Origin: Pseudomonas oryzae
GTDB taxonomy: Bacteria > Pseudomonadota > Gammaproteobacteria > Pseudomonadales > Pseudomonadaceae
Reading direction: 5' to 3'
Assembly: GCF_900104805.1 (NCBI RefSeq)
Contig: NZ_LT629751.1
Coordinates: 4,052,501-4,116,500, forward strand
DNA: 64,000 nt
Shown: positions 18,269-28,904 of the stretch, piece after piece
Layout: every line of letters starts with the position of its first letter
How positions within the stretch are numbered: the stretch's first letter is position 1
Position numbers and translations under genes: made by a program
Notes under the pieces: generated by a model
Told to the model about the DNA's origin: nothing
The model's database searches: none
What the model saw: the letters and a program-made list of their open reading frames with translations, nothing else

Positions 18269-18363
18269 GTAGGGGCGAATTCATTCGCCAAGCAGGCCAG
18301 CGGCCTGCCCTTGGCAACAACCGGGGCCGCGTTGCGGCCCATGGCGAATGAATTCGCCCCTAC
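18269..18363. repeat. REP-type inverted repeat
   Basis: Two perfect 22-bp arms (18269-18290 and 18342-18363, core GGGGCGAATTCATTCGCC) enclose a 51-bp loop. The loop holds further small palindromes (GGCCAGCGGCC, GGGGCCGCGTTGCGGCCC). The same arm occurs at 32612-32670 and in part at 48407-48518. Confidence 0.85.
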
Positions 18364-18540
18364 AGGCGCCATGGCCGGACGGATGGCTGGGTGTGCTGGT
18401 CGCCTTGGCAGCCTCGGCAATGTGCCTGGCACGCACAGACCAGCTTTGCCTCCAGCGCCTGCGCACAATCCCCGCTGACTGTTCGGCATGGCCCGCGGGC
18501 CATGCGCGACTCCCGGATTCAGCGCAAGCGAGGTTTCAGC

Positions 18541-20031
18541 ATGAGTGTCGTCAGTATCCTGCCGCAGGTCGCGGCCTTCCTTCAGCGTCGCCACGGCTGC
18601 TTCATCGACGGCCAGTGGCTGGTCGACGACAGCCCGCGCAGCCCGGTGGTCAACCCGGCCGACGGCCAGGTGATCGCCGAGGTGGCCGAGGCCGACGTGG
18701 CGCTGCTCGACCGCGCCGTGCAGTCGGCGCACGCTGCGTTCAAGGGTGGCGTGTGGTCCGGCCTGCGTCCGGCCGACCGCGAGCGCATCCTGTTGCGCTT
18801 CGCGGCGCTGGTCGAGGAGCACGGCGAGGAGCTGGCGCAGCTGGAGACCCTCAACCAGGGCAAGTCGATCAACACCTCGCGCATGCTCGACGTCGGCGCC
18901 AGCGTCGAGTTCATGCGCTACATGGCCGGCTGGGCGACCAAGATCGAGGGGCAGACCCTCGACGTGTCCATCCCGGTGCCGCAGGGCGCGCGCTACACCG
19001 CCTTCGCCCGTCGCGAGCCGGTCGGCGTGGTAGCCGGGATCATCCCGTGGAACTTCCCGCTGATGATCACCCTGTGGAAGGCCATGCCGGCGCTGGCCTG
19101 CGGCTGCACCGTGGTGCTCAAGCCGGCCAGCGAGACGCCGCTGTCGGCCCTGCGCCTGGTCGAGCTGGCCCATGAGGCCGGCGTGCCGGCCGGCGCGCTC
19201 AACCTGGTCACCGGCCGCGGCAGCCGCATCGGCAACGCCCTGGCCGGTCACCCGCTGGTGAGCAAGGTGTCGTTCACCGGCTCCACCGAGGTGGGCCGCG
19301 GCGTCGGCATCGCCGCCATGCAGAACATGACCCGCTTCGCCCTCGAGCTGGGTGGCAAGAACCCGATGATCCTGCTGGCCGACGCCGACCTCGACAAGGC
19401 GGTGCAGGGCGCGCTGCTCGGCGGCCTGCTCAACCAGGGCCAGGTGTGCGCCGCCGCCTCGCGCTTCTACGTGCACCGCTCGCGCTACGCCGAGTTCGTC
19501 GACAAGCTGGGCGCCGCGGTGGCCGGCCTGCCGCTCGGCCCCGGCCTCGACCCAGCCGCGGCGATCAACCCGCTGGTGTCGCGCAAGCAGCAGCAGAGCG
19601 TGCTCGAGCACATCGACAGGGCGCGCGCCGAGGGCGCCCGCGTGGTCACCGGCGGTCAGGTGCCGGCGCTCGACGGCTTCTACGTGCAGCCCACCGTGCT
19701 CGCCGACGTGCGCCAGGACATGGGCATCGCCCGCGACGAGGTGTTCGGCCCGGTGCTCGCGGTGCTGCCGTTCGACAGCGAGGAGGAGGCCATCGCCATG
19801 GCCAACGACAGCGAATACGGCCTGGCCGCCAGCCTGTGGACCAACGATCTGACCAAGGCGATGAACCTGGTGCCGCGCATCGAGGCCGGCACCGTGTGGG
19901 TCAACGCCCACGTGCTGCTCGACCCCAACATGCCGTTCGGCGGGGTCAAGCAGTCCGGCGTCGGCCGCGAGTTCGGCCGCGCGGCGGTCGAGGCCTATAC
20001 CGAGATCAAGTCGGTGTGCATCGCCCACTGA
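18541..20031 (+). CDS. feaB: Phenylacetaldehyde dehydrogenase
   Basis: This 496-residue NAD-dependent aldehyde dehydrogenase probably oxidises phenylacetaldehyde to phenylacetate, joining amine oxidation to the paa pathway. Catalytic residues are Glu269 (LELGGKNP) and Cys303 (NQGQVCAAASRF). The NAD-binding motif FTGSTEVG is present. The function is inferred from family, the adjacent feaR-like gene and the paa context. The ATG at 18541 follows CGAGG. A terminator lies 21 bp after the stop. Confidence 0.87.
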   Translation: MSVVSILPQVAAFLQRRHGCFIDGQWLVDDSPRSPVVNPADGQVIAEVAEADVALLDRAVQSAHAAFKGGVWSGLRPADRERILLRFAALVEEHGEELAQLETLNQGKSINTSRMLDVGASVEFMRYMAGWATKIEGQTLDVSIPVPQGARYTAFARREPVGVVAGIIPWNFPLMITLWKAMPALACGCTVVLKPASETPLSALRLVELAHEAGVPAGALNLVTGRGSRIGNALAGHPLVSKVSFTGSTEVGRGVGIAAMQNMTRFALELGGKNPMILLADADLDKAVQGALLGGLLNQGQVCAAASRFYVHRSRYAEFVDKLGAAVAGLPLGPGLDPAAAINPLVSRKQQQSVLEHIDRARAEGARVVTGGQVPALDGFYVQPTVLADVRQDMGIARDEVFGPVLAVLPFDSEEEAIAMANDSEYGLAASLWTNDLTKAMNLVPRIEAGTVWVNAHVLLDPNMPFGGVKQSGVGREFGRAAVEAYTEIKSVCIAH

Positions 20032-20052
20032 TCGATCGAGTGGGGTTGAAGA

Positions 20053-20083
20053 CGGGCGGGGCAGCGATGCTCCGCCCGTTTTT
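20053..20083 (+). terminator. Rho-independent terminator after feaB
   Basis: CGGGCGG (20053-20059) pairs with CCGCCCG (20072-20078) and is followed by TTTTT. It separates feaB from the convergent oprD-type gene. Confidence 0.85.
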
Positions 20084-20100
20084 CATTGCATGCGGGTCGA

Positions 20101-21405
20101 TCAGAAGTTGAACACGTAGTTCAGATAGAAGCGTTCGGCATTGTGGGTGATGATGCCGGCCGGCCCGCGCGTGGTCATGTGCCGGGAAATACCGTCGGGT
20201 GTGCCTTCGGTCTCGAACTCCACGTGCAGCCAGGCGGCGCTGAGCCCTTTCAGGACGCCGTCGAAGTTGTATTGCAGGACGGTCTGCAGTTCGTCGCGGG
20301 AGAAGTCGTCGAAGCCGGCGGCGTGACTGGAAAAGGCATAGTGGGCGTCGAGGCGAAGTTGCGGCAGGCCGAAGTCGGCGAAACTCATGCCGGCGCTCAG
20401 CTTGAACATTTCCTCGTTCTCCAGGCCGAAGTAGTAGAACAACTTGGCGCTGCTGTTCCAGGTGCCGTGGTCTTTGGCGAAGAACAGTCGATCGTGGTCG
20501 TCGCCCCAGACCTTGTTGTAGGCGAGACCCGCGTAATACGCGCCGCTGCGGTACTTGGCCGAGAGGTCGAGATAGCGTGCGTCGTGGGACTGCTCCGCCT
20601 CGTAGAGGCCCTTCACGCCGGCGTACTCGAAGCGCTTGCCGGCGTCTTCCTGCAGGCCGCTGGTGGCGTAGAGGTCGAGGCCGCGACCGCCGCCGAGGTC
20701 GAAGCCGTGCTCGAGCTTGACCATCGCCTCGCGCAGGTAGTCGGCGGCCTCGGCGTATTCGGCCTGCAGGGCGCTGCCGCTGGGCAGCTTCCAGGTCAGC
20801 GCGTACAGGTGCAGGTCGTCGATCGTCTCGCCACGGAAGTTGCTCAGCGCGTCGCCCCAGCCGTTCTCGTGGCGCGGGCTGAAGGCGTGGATGCGGCTGA
20901 AGCGCAGCTCGAGCGGGTCGAGGCGGTAGCCGAGATCGAAGCCGACGGTGGCCGCCGGGAGGATGCGCGTGGTGTCGTCGCGGTACTGGGCGTAGCGGCG
21001 GATCTTCTTGCCGGTGCCGAAGCTGAACTCGCCGGCATCCCCGGCCAGCCTGCCGCGCAGGTAGGCTTCCAGCGGCTTGGCGATGCCGTGCGGCGACTGC
21101 ACGCGGTCGCCGCGCTCCAGGTTGCTGATGCTGTTGGCGTCGTCGCCGACGTGCAGGTCGTCGGCCAGGCCGTAGCTGTAGTCGACGCCGAGCAGGTCGC
21201 GGTACCAGCCGGAGTTGAAGCTGAACTGGGCGGCCTGCACCCACTCGTCGCGGGTCGGGCCGAAGCCGCCGCCGTCGTTTTCATCCCAGTAGAACTGGCT
21301 GTAGCGCAGCGCAGTCTTGCTGTCGTCGAGAAAACCGCCGGCGTGCACGGCGCTGGCCAGCAGGCAATACGTCAGTCCCGCAATATGACGCGGTTTAATC
21401 CACAT
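20101..21405 (-). CDS. OprD-family outer membrane porin
   Basis: This 434-residue precursor has a signal peptide (about 1-22, ending AVHA) and an alternating beta-strand sequence that ends in a C-terminal phenylalanine (NYVFNF), the outer-membrane insertion signal. It starts GGFLDDSKTALRYSQFYWDEND, as in substrate-specific OprD porins for small carboxylates and amino acids. It is a separate unit, with its own IclR-type palindrome 98 bp upstream and an AACAACAA motif at its ribosome site. The substrate is probably that of the adjacent amidohydrolase/permease module. Confidence 0.93.
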   Translation of the reverse strand: MWIKPRHIAGLTYCLLASAVHAGGFLDDSKTALRYSQFYWDENDGGGFGPTRDEWVQAAQFSFNSGWYRDLLGVDYSYGLADDLHVGDDANSISNLERGDRVQSPHGIAKPLEAYLRGRLAGDAGEFSFGTGKKIRRYAQYRDDTTRILPAATVGFDLGYRLDPLELRFSRIHAFSPRHENGWGDALSNFRGETIDDLHLYALTWKLPSGSALQAEYAEAADYLREAMVKLEHGFDLGGGRGLDLYATSGLQEDAGKRFEYAGVKGLYEAEQSHDARYLDLSAKYRSGAYYAGLAYNKVWGDDHDRLFFAKDHGTWNSSAKLFYYFGLENEEMFKLSAGMSFADFGLPQLRLDAHYAFSSHAAGFDDFSRDELQTVLQYNFDGVLKGLSAAWLHVEFETEGTPDGISRHMTTRGPAGIITHNAERFYLNYVFNF

Positions 21406-21416
21406 GAACTCACCTC

Positions 21417-21424
21417 TTGTTGTT
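21417..21424 (-). promoter_or_regulatory. Crc/Hfq-type motif before the OprD porin
   Basis: The mRNA reads AACAACAAGAGGUGAG, so the motif abuts the ribosome site 11 bases before the ATG. Confidence 0.5.
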
Positions 21425-21502
21425 ATAGAGCAGTGCGTGAATCGGTCCGGCTGACCGGAAACCTAGATTCGCGACAAGCGTTCAGGCGGGCAATTCAATT
21501 GG

Positions 21503-21519
21503 GTTCCACGCTGTGGAAT
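21503..21519 (-). promoter_or_regulatory. IclR-type operator upstream of the porin gene
   Basis: GTTCCAC-GCT-GTGGAAT is a 7-bp inverted repeat with one end mismatch. A more perfect copy (26686-26704) precedes the other end of the module. I infer binding by the IclR protein encoded between them. Confidence 0.6.
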
Positions 21520-21587
21520 CGTTCGGCGGAGTGACACGGCGGGTTGTTCGGCAGGTTTGCCGGCGGGGTTCTGGCGGCGATGAGAAA

Positions 21588-21615
21588 TGCGGCCCGCAAG
21601 TCGTTGCGGGCCGCA
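21588..21615 (-). terminator. Terminator hairpin after the iclR gene
   Basis: A perfect 12-bp stem (TGCGGCCCGCAA/TTGCGGGCCGCA, tetraloop GTCG) lies 34 bp after the iclR stop. Only a short T-rich tail (TTTC) follows on the minus strand, so termination may be partial. Confidence 0.6.
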
Positions 21616-21649
21616 CTTCAATAATTCGGGCGGGTAATCAGGACAGGTT

Positions 21650-22420
21650 TCAGTCGAAACTCTTCTGCAACTGGCTGACCGTCTCGGCGAGGCTGTGCAG
21701 GTGGCGGCGGCGCACCTGCTCGACGCTGCCCCGCTCCTGCGGCCAGTGCAGGGCCAGGCCGCCGACCAGGCGACCTTCGGCGCGTACCGGCAGGGCCAGG
21801 GCGCGGATCAGGAACGGCAGGCGCAGCGGGTATTCCCAGTGGCCCTCGGTGCGCTCGCCGAAGCCCTGGCGGTGGGCCTGCGCCTGCACCTGCTGCAGCT
21901 CCTCGATGCTGCCCCGGTGGCGCTGTGCCAGGCGCTCGACCTCGGCGCTGTCCAGCTCGCCGAGGCAGGCCTTGCCCATCGCCGAATGGAGCAGGCTGGC
22001 GGCCTGGCCGACCAGCATGCGGTGCAGCGGATAGCTCTTGCGCAGGGTCTGCGGGATGGCGCTTTCCAGCACGTAGAGGTTGTCGCCGTCGAAGAACGAC
22101 AGGTCGGCGACCAGCCCGGTGCGTTCGCTGAGTTCCAGCAGCAGCGGCGCGGACTGCTCGACCAGGCGGCGGCTGAAGCGCTTGACCGGATCGCCGTACA
22201 GGCGTCGGGCGCACAGCCGGTAGCGGCGATCGCACAGGCCGCGGTAGATCCAGCCCTGTTCCTGCAGGGTGTGCAGCAGGCGCGACACCGTGGCCTTGGG
22301 CAGACCGGTCAGGTAGTGCAGTTCCTCAAGGCCGAGCTCCTGGTGCTCGCCGAGCAGCTCGACGATGGCCAGCGCCCGTTCCACCGAGCGCACGGTGCCC
22401 GCTTCGTCTTTGCCTTGCAT
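21650..22420 (-). CDS. IclR-family transcriptional regulator
   Basis: This 256-residue regulator has an N-terminal winged helix (about 8-70, with HYLTGLPKATVSRLLHTLQEQG) and a C-terminal effector domain (about 85-250). It is the last gene of the amidohydrolase-permease-amidase unit. The paired GTTCCAC-N3-GTGGAA(C/T) palindromes at both ends of the module are its likely operators. The ATG at 22420 follows GGGAGGTGAAG; a start at 22459 has no such site. The effector is unknown. Confidence 0.92.
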   Translation of the reverse strand: MQGKDEAGTVRSVERALAIVELLGEHQELGLEELHYLTGLPKATVSRLLHTLQEQGWIYRGLCDRRYRLCARRLYGDPVKRFSRRLVEQSAPLLLELSERTGLVADLSFFDGDNLYVLESAIPQTLRKSYPLHRMLVGQAASLLHSAMGKACLGELDSAEVERLAQRHRGSIEELQQVQAQAHRQGFGERTEGHWEYPLRLPFLIRALALPVRAEGRLVGGLALHWPQERGSVEQVRRRHLHSLAETVSQLQKSFD

Positions 22421-22498
22421 CTTCACCTCCCGCCTGCGTAACAGAGAAGTCCCAGGCAAGAAACAGGCCCGTGCGCCGCTGGCCGGGGAGCCGGCTGC

Positions 22499-23992
22499 TC
22501 AGCGGCCGTCGCGCAGCAGGGCCGGCGGGTAGTCGCGCACCCACTGGGTGAGCTGCTCGTGGGCGTGGGCGAGCTGCAGCACGGCCAGATCGGCCTGCGC
22601 CGGGCCGATGATCTGCAGGCCCATCGGCAGGCCGGCGGGGCTGAAGCCGACCGGCACGCTGATCGCCGGCAGGCCGGCCAGGCTGGCGCCGACCACCACC
22701 TCCATCCAGCGGTGGTAGCTGTCCATCTCGCGTCCGGCGATGCGCCGCGGCCAGGGCTGGGTTGCGTCGAAAGGAAACACCTGGGCGCTGGGCAGCAGCA
22801 GGTAGTCGTAACGCTCGAACAGCTTGCCGAGCGCGCGGTACCAGTCGCTGCGGTCGACGCTGGCGCGGTAGACGTCGGCGCCGCTCAGCGCCAGGCCGCC
22901 TTCCACCTCCCAGCGCGCCTCCGGCTTGAGCAGTTCGCGCTTGGCCGGATCGGCGTACAGCTCGCCGAGCAGGCCCTGCACCAGCCAGTGGCGGTGCACC
23001 AGCCAGGTCCGCCACAGACGCTCGGGGGCGTAGTCGGGCAGGCAGGGCTCGACCTCGCAGCCGAGTTCGGCGAAGTCGGCCAGGGCGCGCTCGCAGAGGT
23101 TCAGCACGCCCATCTCCATCGGCAGGTGGCCGCCCAGATCGCCCAGCCAGCCGAGCCGCGCGTCCTGGAAGTCGCGCTCGAGCGGGCCGAGCAGGGCCGC
23201 CGGATCCTCGTGCAGCGCCAGCGGCGTGCGCGCGTCGTGGCCGGCCTGGGTGTGCAGCAGGCGGGCGACGTCGGCGACGCTGCGGCCCATCGGGCCTTCG
23301 GTGGCCAGCTGCTGGACGAACAGTTCGCCGCCCGGGCCGAACGGCACGCGGCCCTGCGACGGGCGCAGGCCGTAGACGTTGTTGAACGCCGCCGGATTGC
23401 GCAGCGAGCCCATCATGTCGCTGCCGTCGGCCACCGGCAGCATGCGCAGGGCCAGCGCCACCGCGGCGCCGCCGCTGCTGCCGCCGGCGCACAGGGTCGG
23501 GTCGTAGGCGTTGCCGGTGGTGCCGTGGACCGCATTGTAGGTGTGCGAGCCGAGGCCGAACTCCGGCACGTTGCTGCGGCCGACGAAGATCGCCCCGCTG
23601 GCGCGCATGCGCGCCACGGCGATGGCGTCGTGGCCACTCAGCTGCCCGGCGAACAGCGGCGAACCCAGGCTGGTCGGCAGCCCGGCGCAGGCGGCCAGAT
23701 CCTTCACCGCCTGCGGCATGCCGTGCATCCAGCCCAGCCACTCGCCGCGCGCCAGCTGGCGGTCGCGCTCGTCGGCCTCGGCCAGCAGCGCCTCGGCCGG
23801 CTGCAGGGCGACCAGCGCGTTGACCCGCGGGTTGAACGTGTCGATCTGCTCCAGGTAGGCCTGCATCACCTCGCGGCAGGACAGCTGGCGGCTGCGGATC
23901 GCTTGGGACAGCGGCAGGGCGTCGAGGGCGACGATCTGCGCGCGCAGGCTGCTGGCTGCGGCGCTGCGCGGTGCTTGGTTGACGGCGGACAT
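22499..23992 (-). CDS. Amidase-signature-family amidase
   Basis: This 497-residue hydrolase has the Ser-cisSer-Lys triad of the amidase signature family: Lys97 (PQAVKDLA), Ser172 in AGGSSGGAAVAL and the probable nucleophile Ser196 in MMGSLRNPA. It should hydrolyse an amide to a carboxylate and ammonia or an amine. Its start codon directly abuts the stop of the permease gene, and an M20 hydrolase begins the unit. This points to uptake and hydrolysis of an amide or N-acyl compound. Phenylacetamide-like or arylacetyl-conjugate substrates are a guess from the surrounding genes. Confidence 0.9.
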   Translation of the reverse strand: MSAVNQAPRSAAASSLRAQIVALDALPLSQAIRSRQLSCREVMQAYLEQIDTFNPRVNALVALQPAEALLAEADERDRQLARGEWLGWMHGMPQAVKDLAACAGLPTSLGSPLFAGQLSGHDAIAVARMRASGAIFVGRSNVPEFGLGSHTYNAVHGTTGNAYDPTLCAGGSSGGAAVALALRMLPVADGSDMMGSLRNPAAFNNVYGLRPSQGRVPFGPGGELFVQQLATEGPMGRSVADVARLLHTQAGHDARTPLALHEDPAALLGPLERDFQDARLGWLGDLGGHLPMEMGVLNLCERALADFAELGCEVEPCLPDYAPERLWRTWLVHRHWLVQGLLGELYADPAKRELLKPEARWEVEGGLALSGADVYRASVDRSDWYRALGKLFERYDYLLLPSAQVFPFDATQPWPRRIAGREMDSYHRWMEVVVGASLAGLPAISVPVGFSPAGLPMGLQIIGPAQADLAVLQLAHAHEQLTQWVRDYPPALLRDGR

Positions 23993-25321
23993 TCACAGGC
24001 TCCTTGCGCGGGCGGCGAGCGGGGCGCTGCGGAGCTGCTTGCGGGCCAGCGCGGCGGGCGCCGCCTCGCGCAGCAGGGCGATGCCGGAGAGGCCGATCAG
24101 CGAGGCGAACAGCACGTAGTAGGCCGGCGCCACCGGGGTGCCGGTGGTCTGCGTCAGCCAGGTGACGATGAACGGGGCGAAGCCGCCGAACAGCATCACC
24201 GCGATGTTGTAGGCCACGGCGAGACCGGTGGAGCGCACCTTGGTGGGGAACTGCTCGGCCATGGCGGTCGGCGTCGGGCCGAAGAACAGGCCCATGCAGG
24301 AGCACAGCAGCAGCTGCATGATCAGCAGGCGTTCCACGCTGGGCGCGGCGGCGACCCACCCGTACAACGGGTAGACCAGCAGGAAGAAGCCGAGCATGCC
24401 GGCCAGCAGCACCGGGCGGCGGCCGAGGCGGTCGGAGAGCATGCCGGCCAGCGGGATCACCAGGGTCATCAGGCCTACCGCCAGCATCTGCACCATGAAC
24501 ACCTGATCGAGCGCCAGGCCGAGCTGCTTGTGGGCGAAGGTCGGCATGTTCACCAGCACCACGTAGAAGGCCACGGTGCCGTTGATGGTCGAGGCCATGG
24601 TGGCCAGCACCGCGCGCAGGTTGCCACGGATCACCGCGAACAGGCCCTGGCCCGGCTCGGCGCTCTGCTGCGCGGCGAGGAAGTCCTCGCTCTCCTCCAG
24701 ATGGCGGCGGATCCACAGGCCGACCGGGCCGATCAGCAGGCCGAGGATGAACGGCAGCCGCCAGCCCCAGCTGTCCAGCGCCTCGGGCGACAGGTTGTGG
24801 GTGACCAGGGCGCCCATGCCGGCGCCGGCGAACACCGCCAGGCACTGGCCGAAAAGCTGCCAGGCGCCGTACAGGCCGCGGCGGTTGGCCGGCGCGCACT
24901 CGACCAGGAAGGCGGTGGCGCTGGCGTACTCGCCGCCGGTGGCGAAGCCCTGCAGCAGGCGCGCGACGACGATCAGCAGCGGCGCGCCGATGCCGATGGC
25001 GGCGTAGTCGGGGGCGAAGGCGATCATCGCGATCGACAGGGTCATCAGCAGGATGATCAGCTGCATGGCCGCCTTGCGGCCCTTGCGGTCGGCGTAGATG
25101 CCGAGCAGCACGCCGCCCACCGGGCGCATGAAGAAGCCGACGCCGAAGGTGGCCAGCGCCATCAGCAGCGAGGCGTGCTCGTCGCCGGCCGGGAAGAACA
25201 GGCGGGCGATGATGCTCGAGAGGAAGCCGTAGACGATGAAGTCGTACCACTCGAGGGCGTTGCCGATGACCGCGGCGGTCACCTGGCGGGAACGCGAAGT
25301 CCCGCTCGGGGAAGCGTGCAT
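23993..25321 (-). CDS. MHS-family major facilitator permease
   Basis: This 442-residue protein has 12 predicted membrane segments. The opening is VIGNALEWYDFIVYGFLSSII, and the loop 2-3 motif is GIYADRKGRKAAM. Both are typical of the metabolite:proton symporter branch (citrate, ketoglutarate and proline/betaine relatives). It lies 35 bp after the M20 gene and abuts the amidase gene, so it probably imports their substrate, a small organic acid or acyl-amino acid. Confidence 0.92.
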   Translation of the reverse strand: MHASPSGTSRSRQVTAAVIGNALEWYDFIVYGFLSSIIARLFFPAGDEHASLLMALATFGVGFFMRPVGGVLLGIYADRKGRKAAMQLIILLMTLSIAMIAFAPDYAAIGIGAPLLIVVARLLQGFATGGEYASATAFLVECAPANRRGLYGAWQLFGQCLAVFAGAGMGALVTHNLSPEALDSWGWRLPFILGLLIGPVGLWIRRHLEESEDFLAAQQSAEPGQGLFAVIRGNLRAVLATMASTINGTVAFYVVLVNMPTFAHKQLGLALDQVFMVQMLAVGLMTLVIPLAGMLSDRLGRRPVLLAGMLGFFLLVYPLYGWVAAAPSVERLLIMQLLLCSCMGLFFGPTPTAMAEQFPTKVRSTGLAVAYNIAVMLFGGFAPFIVTWLTQTTGTPVAPAYYVLFASLIGLSGIALLREAAPAALARKQLRSAPLAARARSL

Positions 25322-25356
25322 GGGTATATCTCCTGTCAGGTATTGAGGATAGGGGG

Positions 25357-26562
25357 TCAGGCGGCCGGTGTGGCCTGCGGTTGGTCGGCGGGCGTTGCCG
25401 CCAGCCAGGATTCGGTGAGCGCGGCCCAGTAGGCGGCGCCACGCACCAGGAGGGTGTCGTTGAAGTCGTAGGCCGGGTTGTGCAGGTGCGCGCCGCCGCA
25501 GCCGTTGCCGATCAGCAGGTAGCTGCCCGGGCAGCGCTGCAGCATCCAGGCGAAGTCCTCGCTGCCCATCACGGTGGCGGCCTCGACCACCTCTTCGGGG
25601 CCGACCAGTTGGTGGCCGACCGCGCGGGCGAAGGCGGTTTCCTCGGCGCCGTTGACCAGCAGCGGGTAGGCCGGGCGGTGCTCGATCCGCACCTGGCAGC
25701 CGTAGCTCTGCGCCTGCGCCCGGATGATCGCCTGCACGCGCGCCAGCACCTGCTCGCGCACGCCGGGGTCGAGGGCGCGCAGGCTCAGGCGCAGCAGCGC
25801 CTCCTCGGCAATCACGTTGGCCGCCTCGCCGGCCTGCAGGGCGCCGACGGTGACCACCGCGGCCTGCTGCGGGTCGATGTTGCGCGCCACCACGCTCTGC
25901 AGGGCCACGACCGTGGCGGCGGCGGCGAGCAGCGGGTCGACGGCGAGGTGCGGCATCGAGCCGTGGCCGCCGACGCCGCGCAGGCGCACCTCGAGCAGGT
26001 CCTGCGAGGCCAGCAGCGCGCCGCTGCGGAAGGCCAGCTGGCCGGCGGGCAGGCCGGGCATGTTGTGCATGGCGAACAGCGCGTCGCAGGGGAAGCGCTT
26101 CAGCAGGCCGTCGGCGAGCATCGCCTCGGCGCCGCCCTGGCCTTCCTCGGCGGGCTGGAAGATCAGCACCAGGGTGCCGTCGAAGCGGCGGGTGGCGGCC
26201 AGGTAGCGGGCCGCGCCGAGCAGCATCGCGGTGTGGCCGTCATGACCGCAGGCGTGCATGCAGCCGGCGTGGCGGCTGGCGTGCGGTCGCGCGCCGGTCT
26301 CGGTGATCGGCAGGGCGTCCATGTCGGCGCGCAGGCCGAGGCGCCGCGCACTGTTGCCGCTGCGCAGCACGCCGACCACGCCGGTGCGGCCGATGCCGCG
26401 GTGCACCTCGTAGCCCCACTCGCCGAGCCGGCGGGCGACCTCGGCGGCGGTGCGGTGTTCCTCGAAGCCCAGCTCGGGGTGGGCGTGGATGTCGCGACGC
26501 AGGGTCTGCAGCTCGTCGCGGATGTCGTGCAGCCAGGCCAGGATGTGGGCGTGTCGGGCCAT
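25357..26562 (-). CDS. M20-family amidohydrolase (hippurate / IAA-conjugate hydrolase type)
   Basis: This 401-residue metallohydrolase of the M20D group cleaves N-acyl amino acids such as hippurate or indoleacetyl-amino acids. Metal-site motifs are visible: Cys105 with GHDGH (106-110), Glu139-Glu140 in FQPAEEGQGG, and MGSEDFAWM near the C-terminus. The dimerisation domain (about 190-310) is complete. The ATG at 26562 follows GAGGAG. It is the first gene of the IclR-linked unit, with a perfect operator-like palindrome 124 bp upstream. Confidence 0.92.
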   Translation of the reverse strand: MARHAHILAWLHDIRDELQTLRRDIHAHPELGFEEHRTAAEVARRLGEWGYEVHRGIGRTGVVGVLRSGNSARRLGLRADMDALPITETGARPHASRHAGCMHACGHDGHTAMLLGAARYLAATRRFDGTLVLIFQPAEEGQGGAEAMLADGLLKRFPCDALFAMHNMPGLPAGQLAFRSGALLASQDLLEVRLRGVGGHGSMPHLAVDPLLAAAATVVALQSVVARNIDPQQAAVVTVGALQAGEAANVIAEEALLRLSLRALDPGVREQVLARVQAIIRAQAQSYGCQVRIEHRPAYPLLVNGAEETAFARAVGHQLVGPEEVVEAATVMGSEDFAWMLQRCPGSYLLIGNGCGGAHLHNPAYDFNDTLLVRGAAYWAALTESWLAATPADQPQATPAA

Positions 26563-26685
26563 GCCGGTGCTCCTCGTAGCCGGGCTCGTGCCCGGTCTTG
26601 TTGATCGATGGCCACGCCTGGGGAATCCTCCGCCGGCGGCCGGTCTCCAGCTAACCGCGGCGGCGCGCCGAGGACAACGCAAGGC

Positions 26686-26704
26686 GGTTCCACAGGGTGG
26701 AACC
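26686..26704 (-). promoter_or_regulatory. IclR-type operator of the amidohydrolase unit
   Basis: GGTTCCAC-AGG-GTGGAACC is a perfect 8-bp inverted repeat with a 3-bp spacer. The same core recurs before the porin gene at 21503-21519. Confidence 0.65.
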
Positions 26705-26799
26705 ATGGGCGAGGGCGATCGGTCGGGCAGGCGGTTAGCCTGTCTGCCGGGATGCTGGCGCGGAACTTGCTGCAATCCGCGCAGCCCGGACGGTCGCCA

Positions 26800-26819
26800 G
26801 GTTGACCTTTACGTCAACC
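26800..26819. promoter_or_regulatory. Palindrome upstream of the sigma-54 activator
   Basis: GGTTGAC-CTTTAC-GTCAACC is a perfect 7-bp inverted repeat 188 bp before the activator start. It resembles a MerR- or LiuR-type operator, but no such regulator is encoded in the window. Confidence 0.35.
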
Positions 26820-27006
26820 GGGTGCCATGCAATGCTGTCCGCCCGCTCCCCTGCGCCCTGCCGGCGCCGGGGGCGCAGTGAACGACGGCCATCCGCTTCC
26901 CGGGCGATGGTTTCCCCCGGCCACACCGCGTGCGCCGGCGGGTGGTTTCCACTCACCCCGGCATGCGCCGGGGCGAGCTTCCGAGTCGTGATTCGCTGGA
27001 GTACCC

Positions 27007-28899
<1,893 letters not shown>

Positions 28900-28904
28900 C
28901 CGGC

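Larger units (their letters stand above)
26563..27006. other. Divergent regulatory region, amidohydrolase unit / sigma-54 activator
   Basis: This 444-bp region holds no gene. It contains the IclR-type palindrome (26686-26704) and a second palindrome (26800-26819). Neither promoter could be assigned with confidence. Confidence 0.6.

Noticed and set aside
18400-18540. Possible sigma-54 promoter of feaB (TGGCACG at about 18426)
   Set aside because: No TTGC-like element lies at the required spacing of ten bases between GG and GC.
22326-25442. Very long open frames of about 1000 codons on both strands over the amidase and permease genes
   Set aside because: They are alternate frames of GC-rich genes, rich in Arg/Pro/Gly/Ala, with no domain. 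The true genes have family motifs and ribosome sites.
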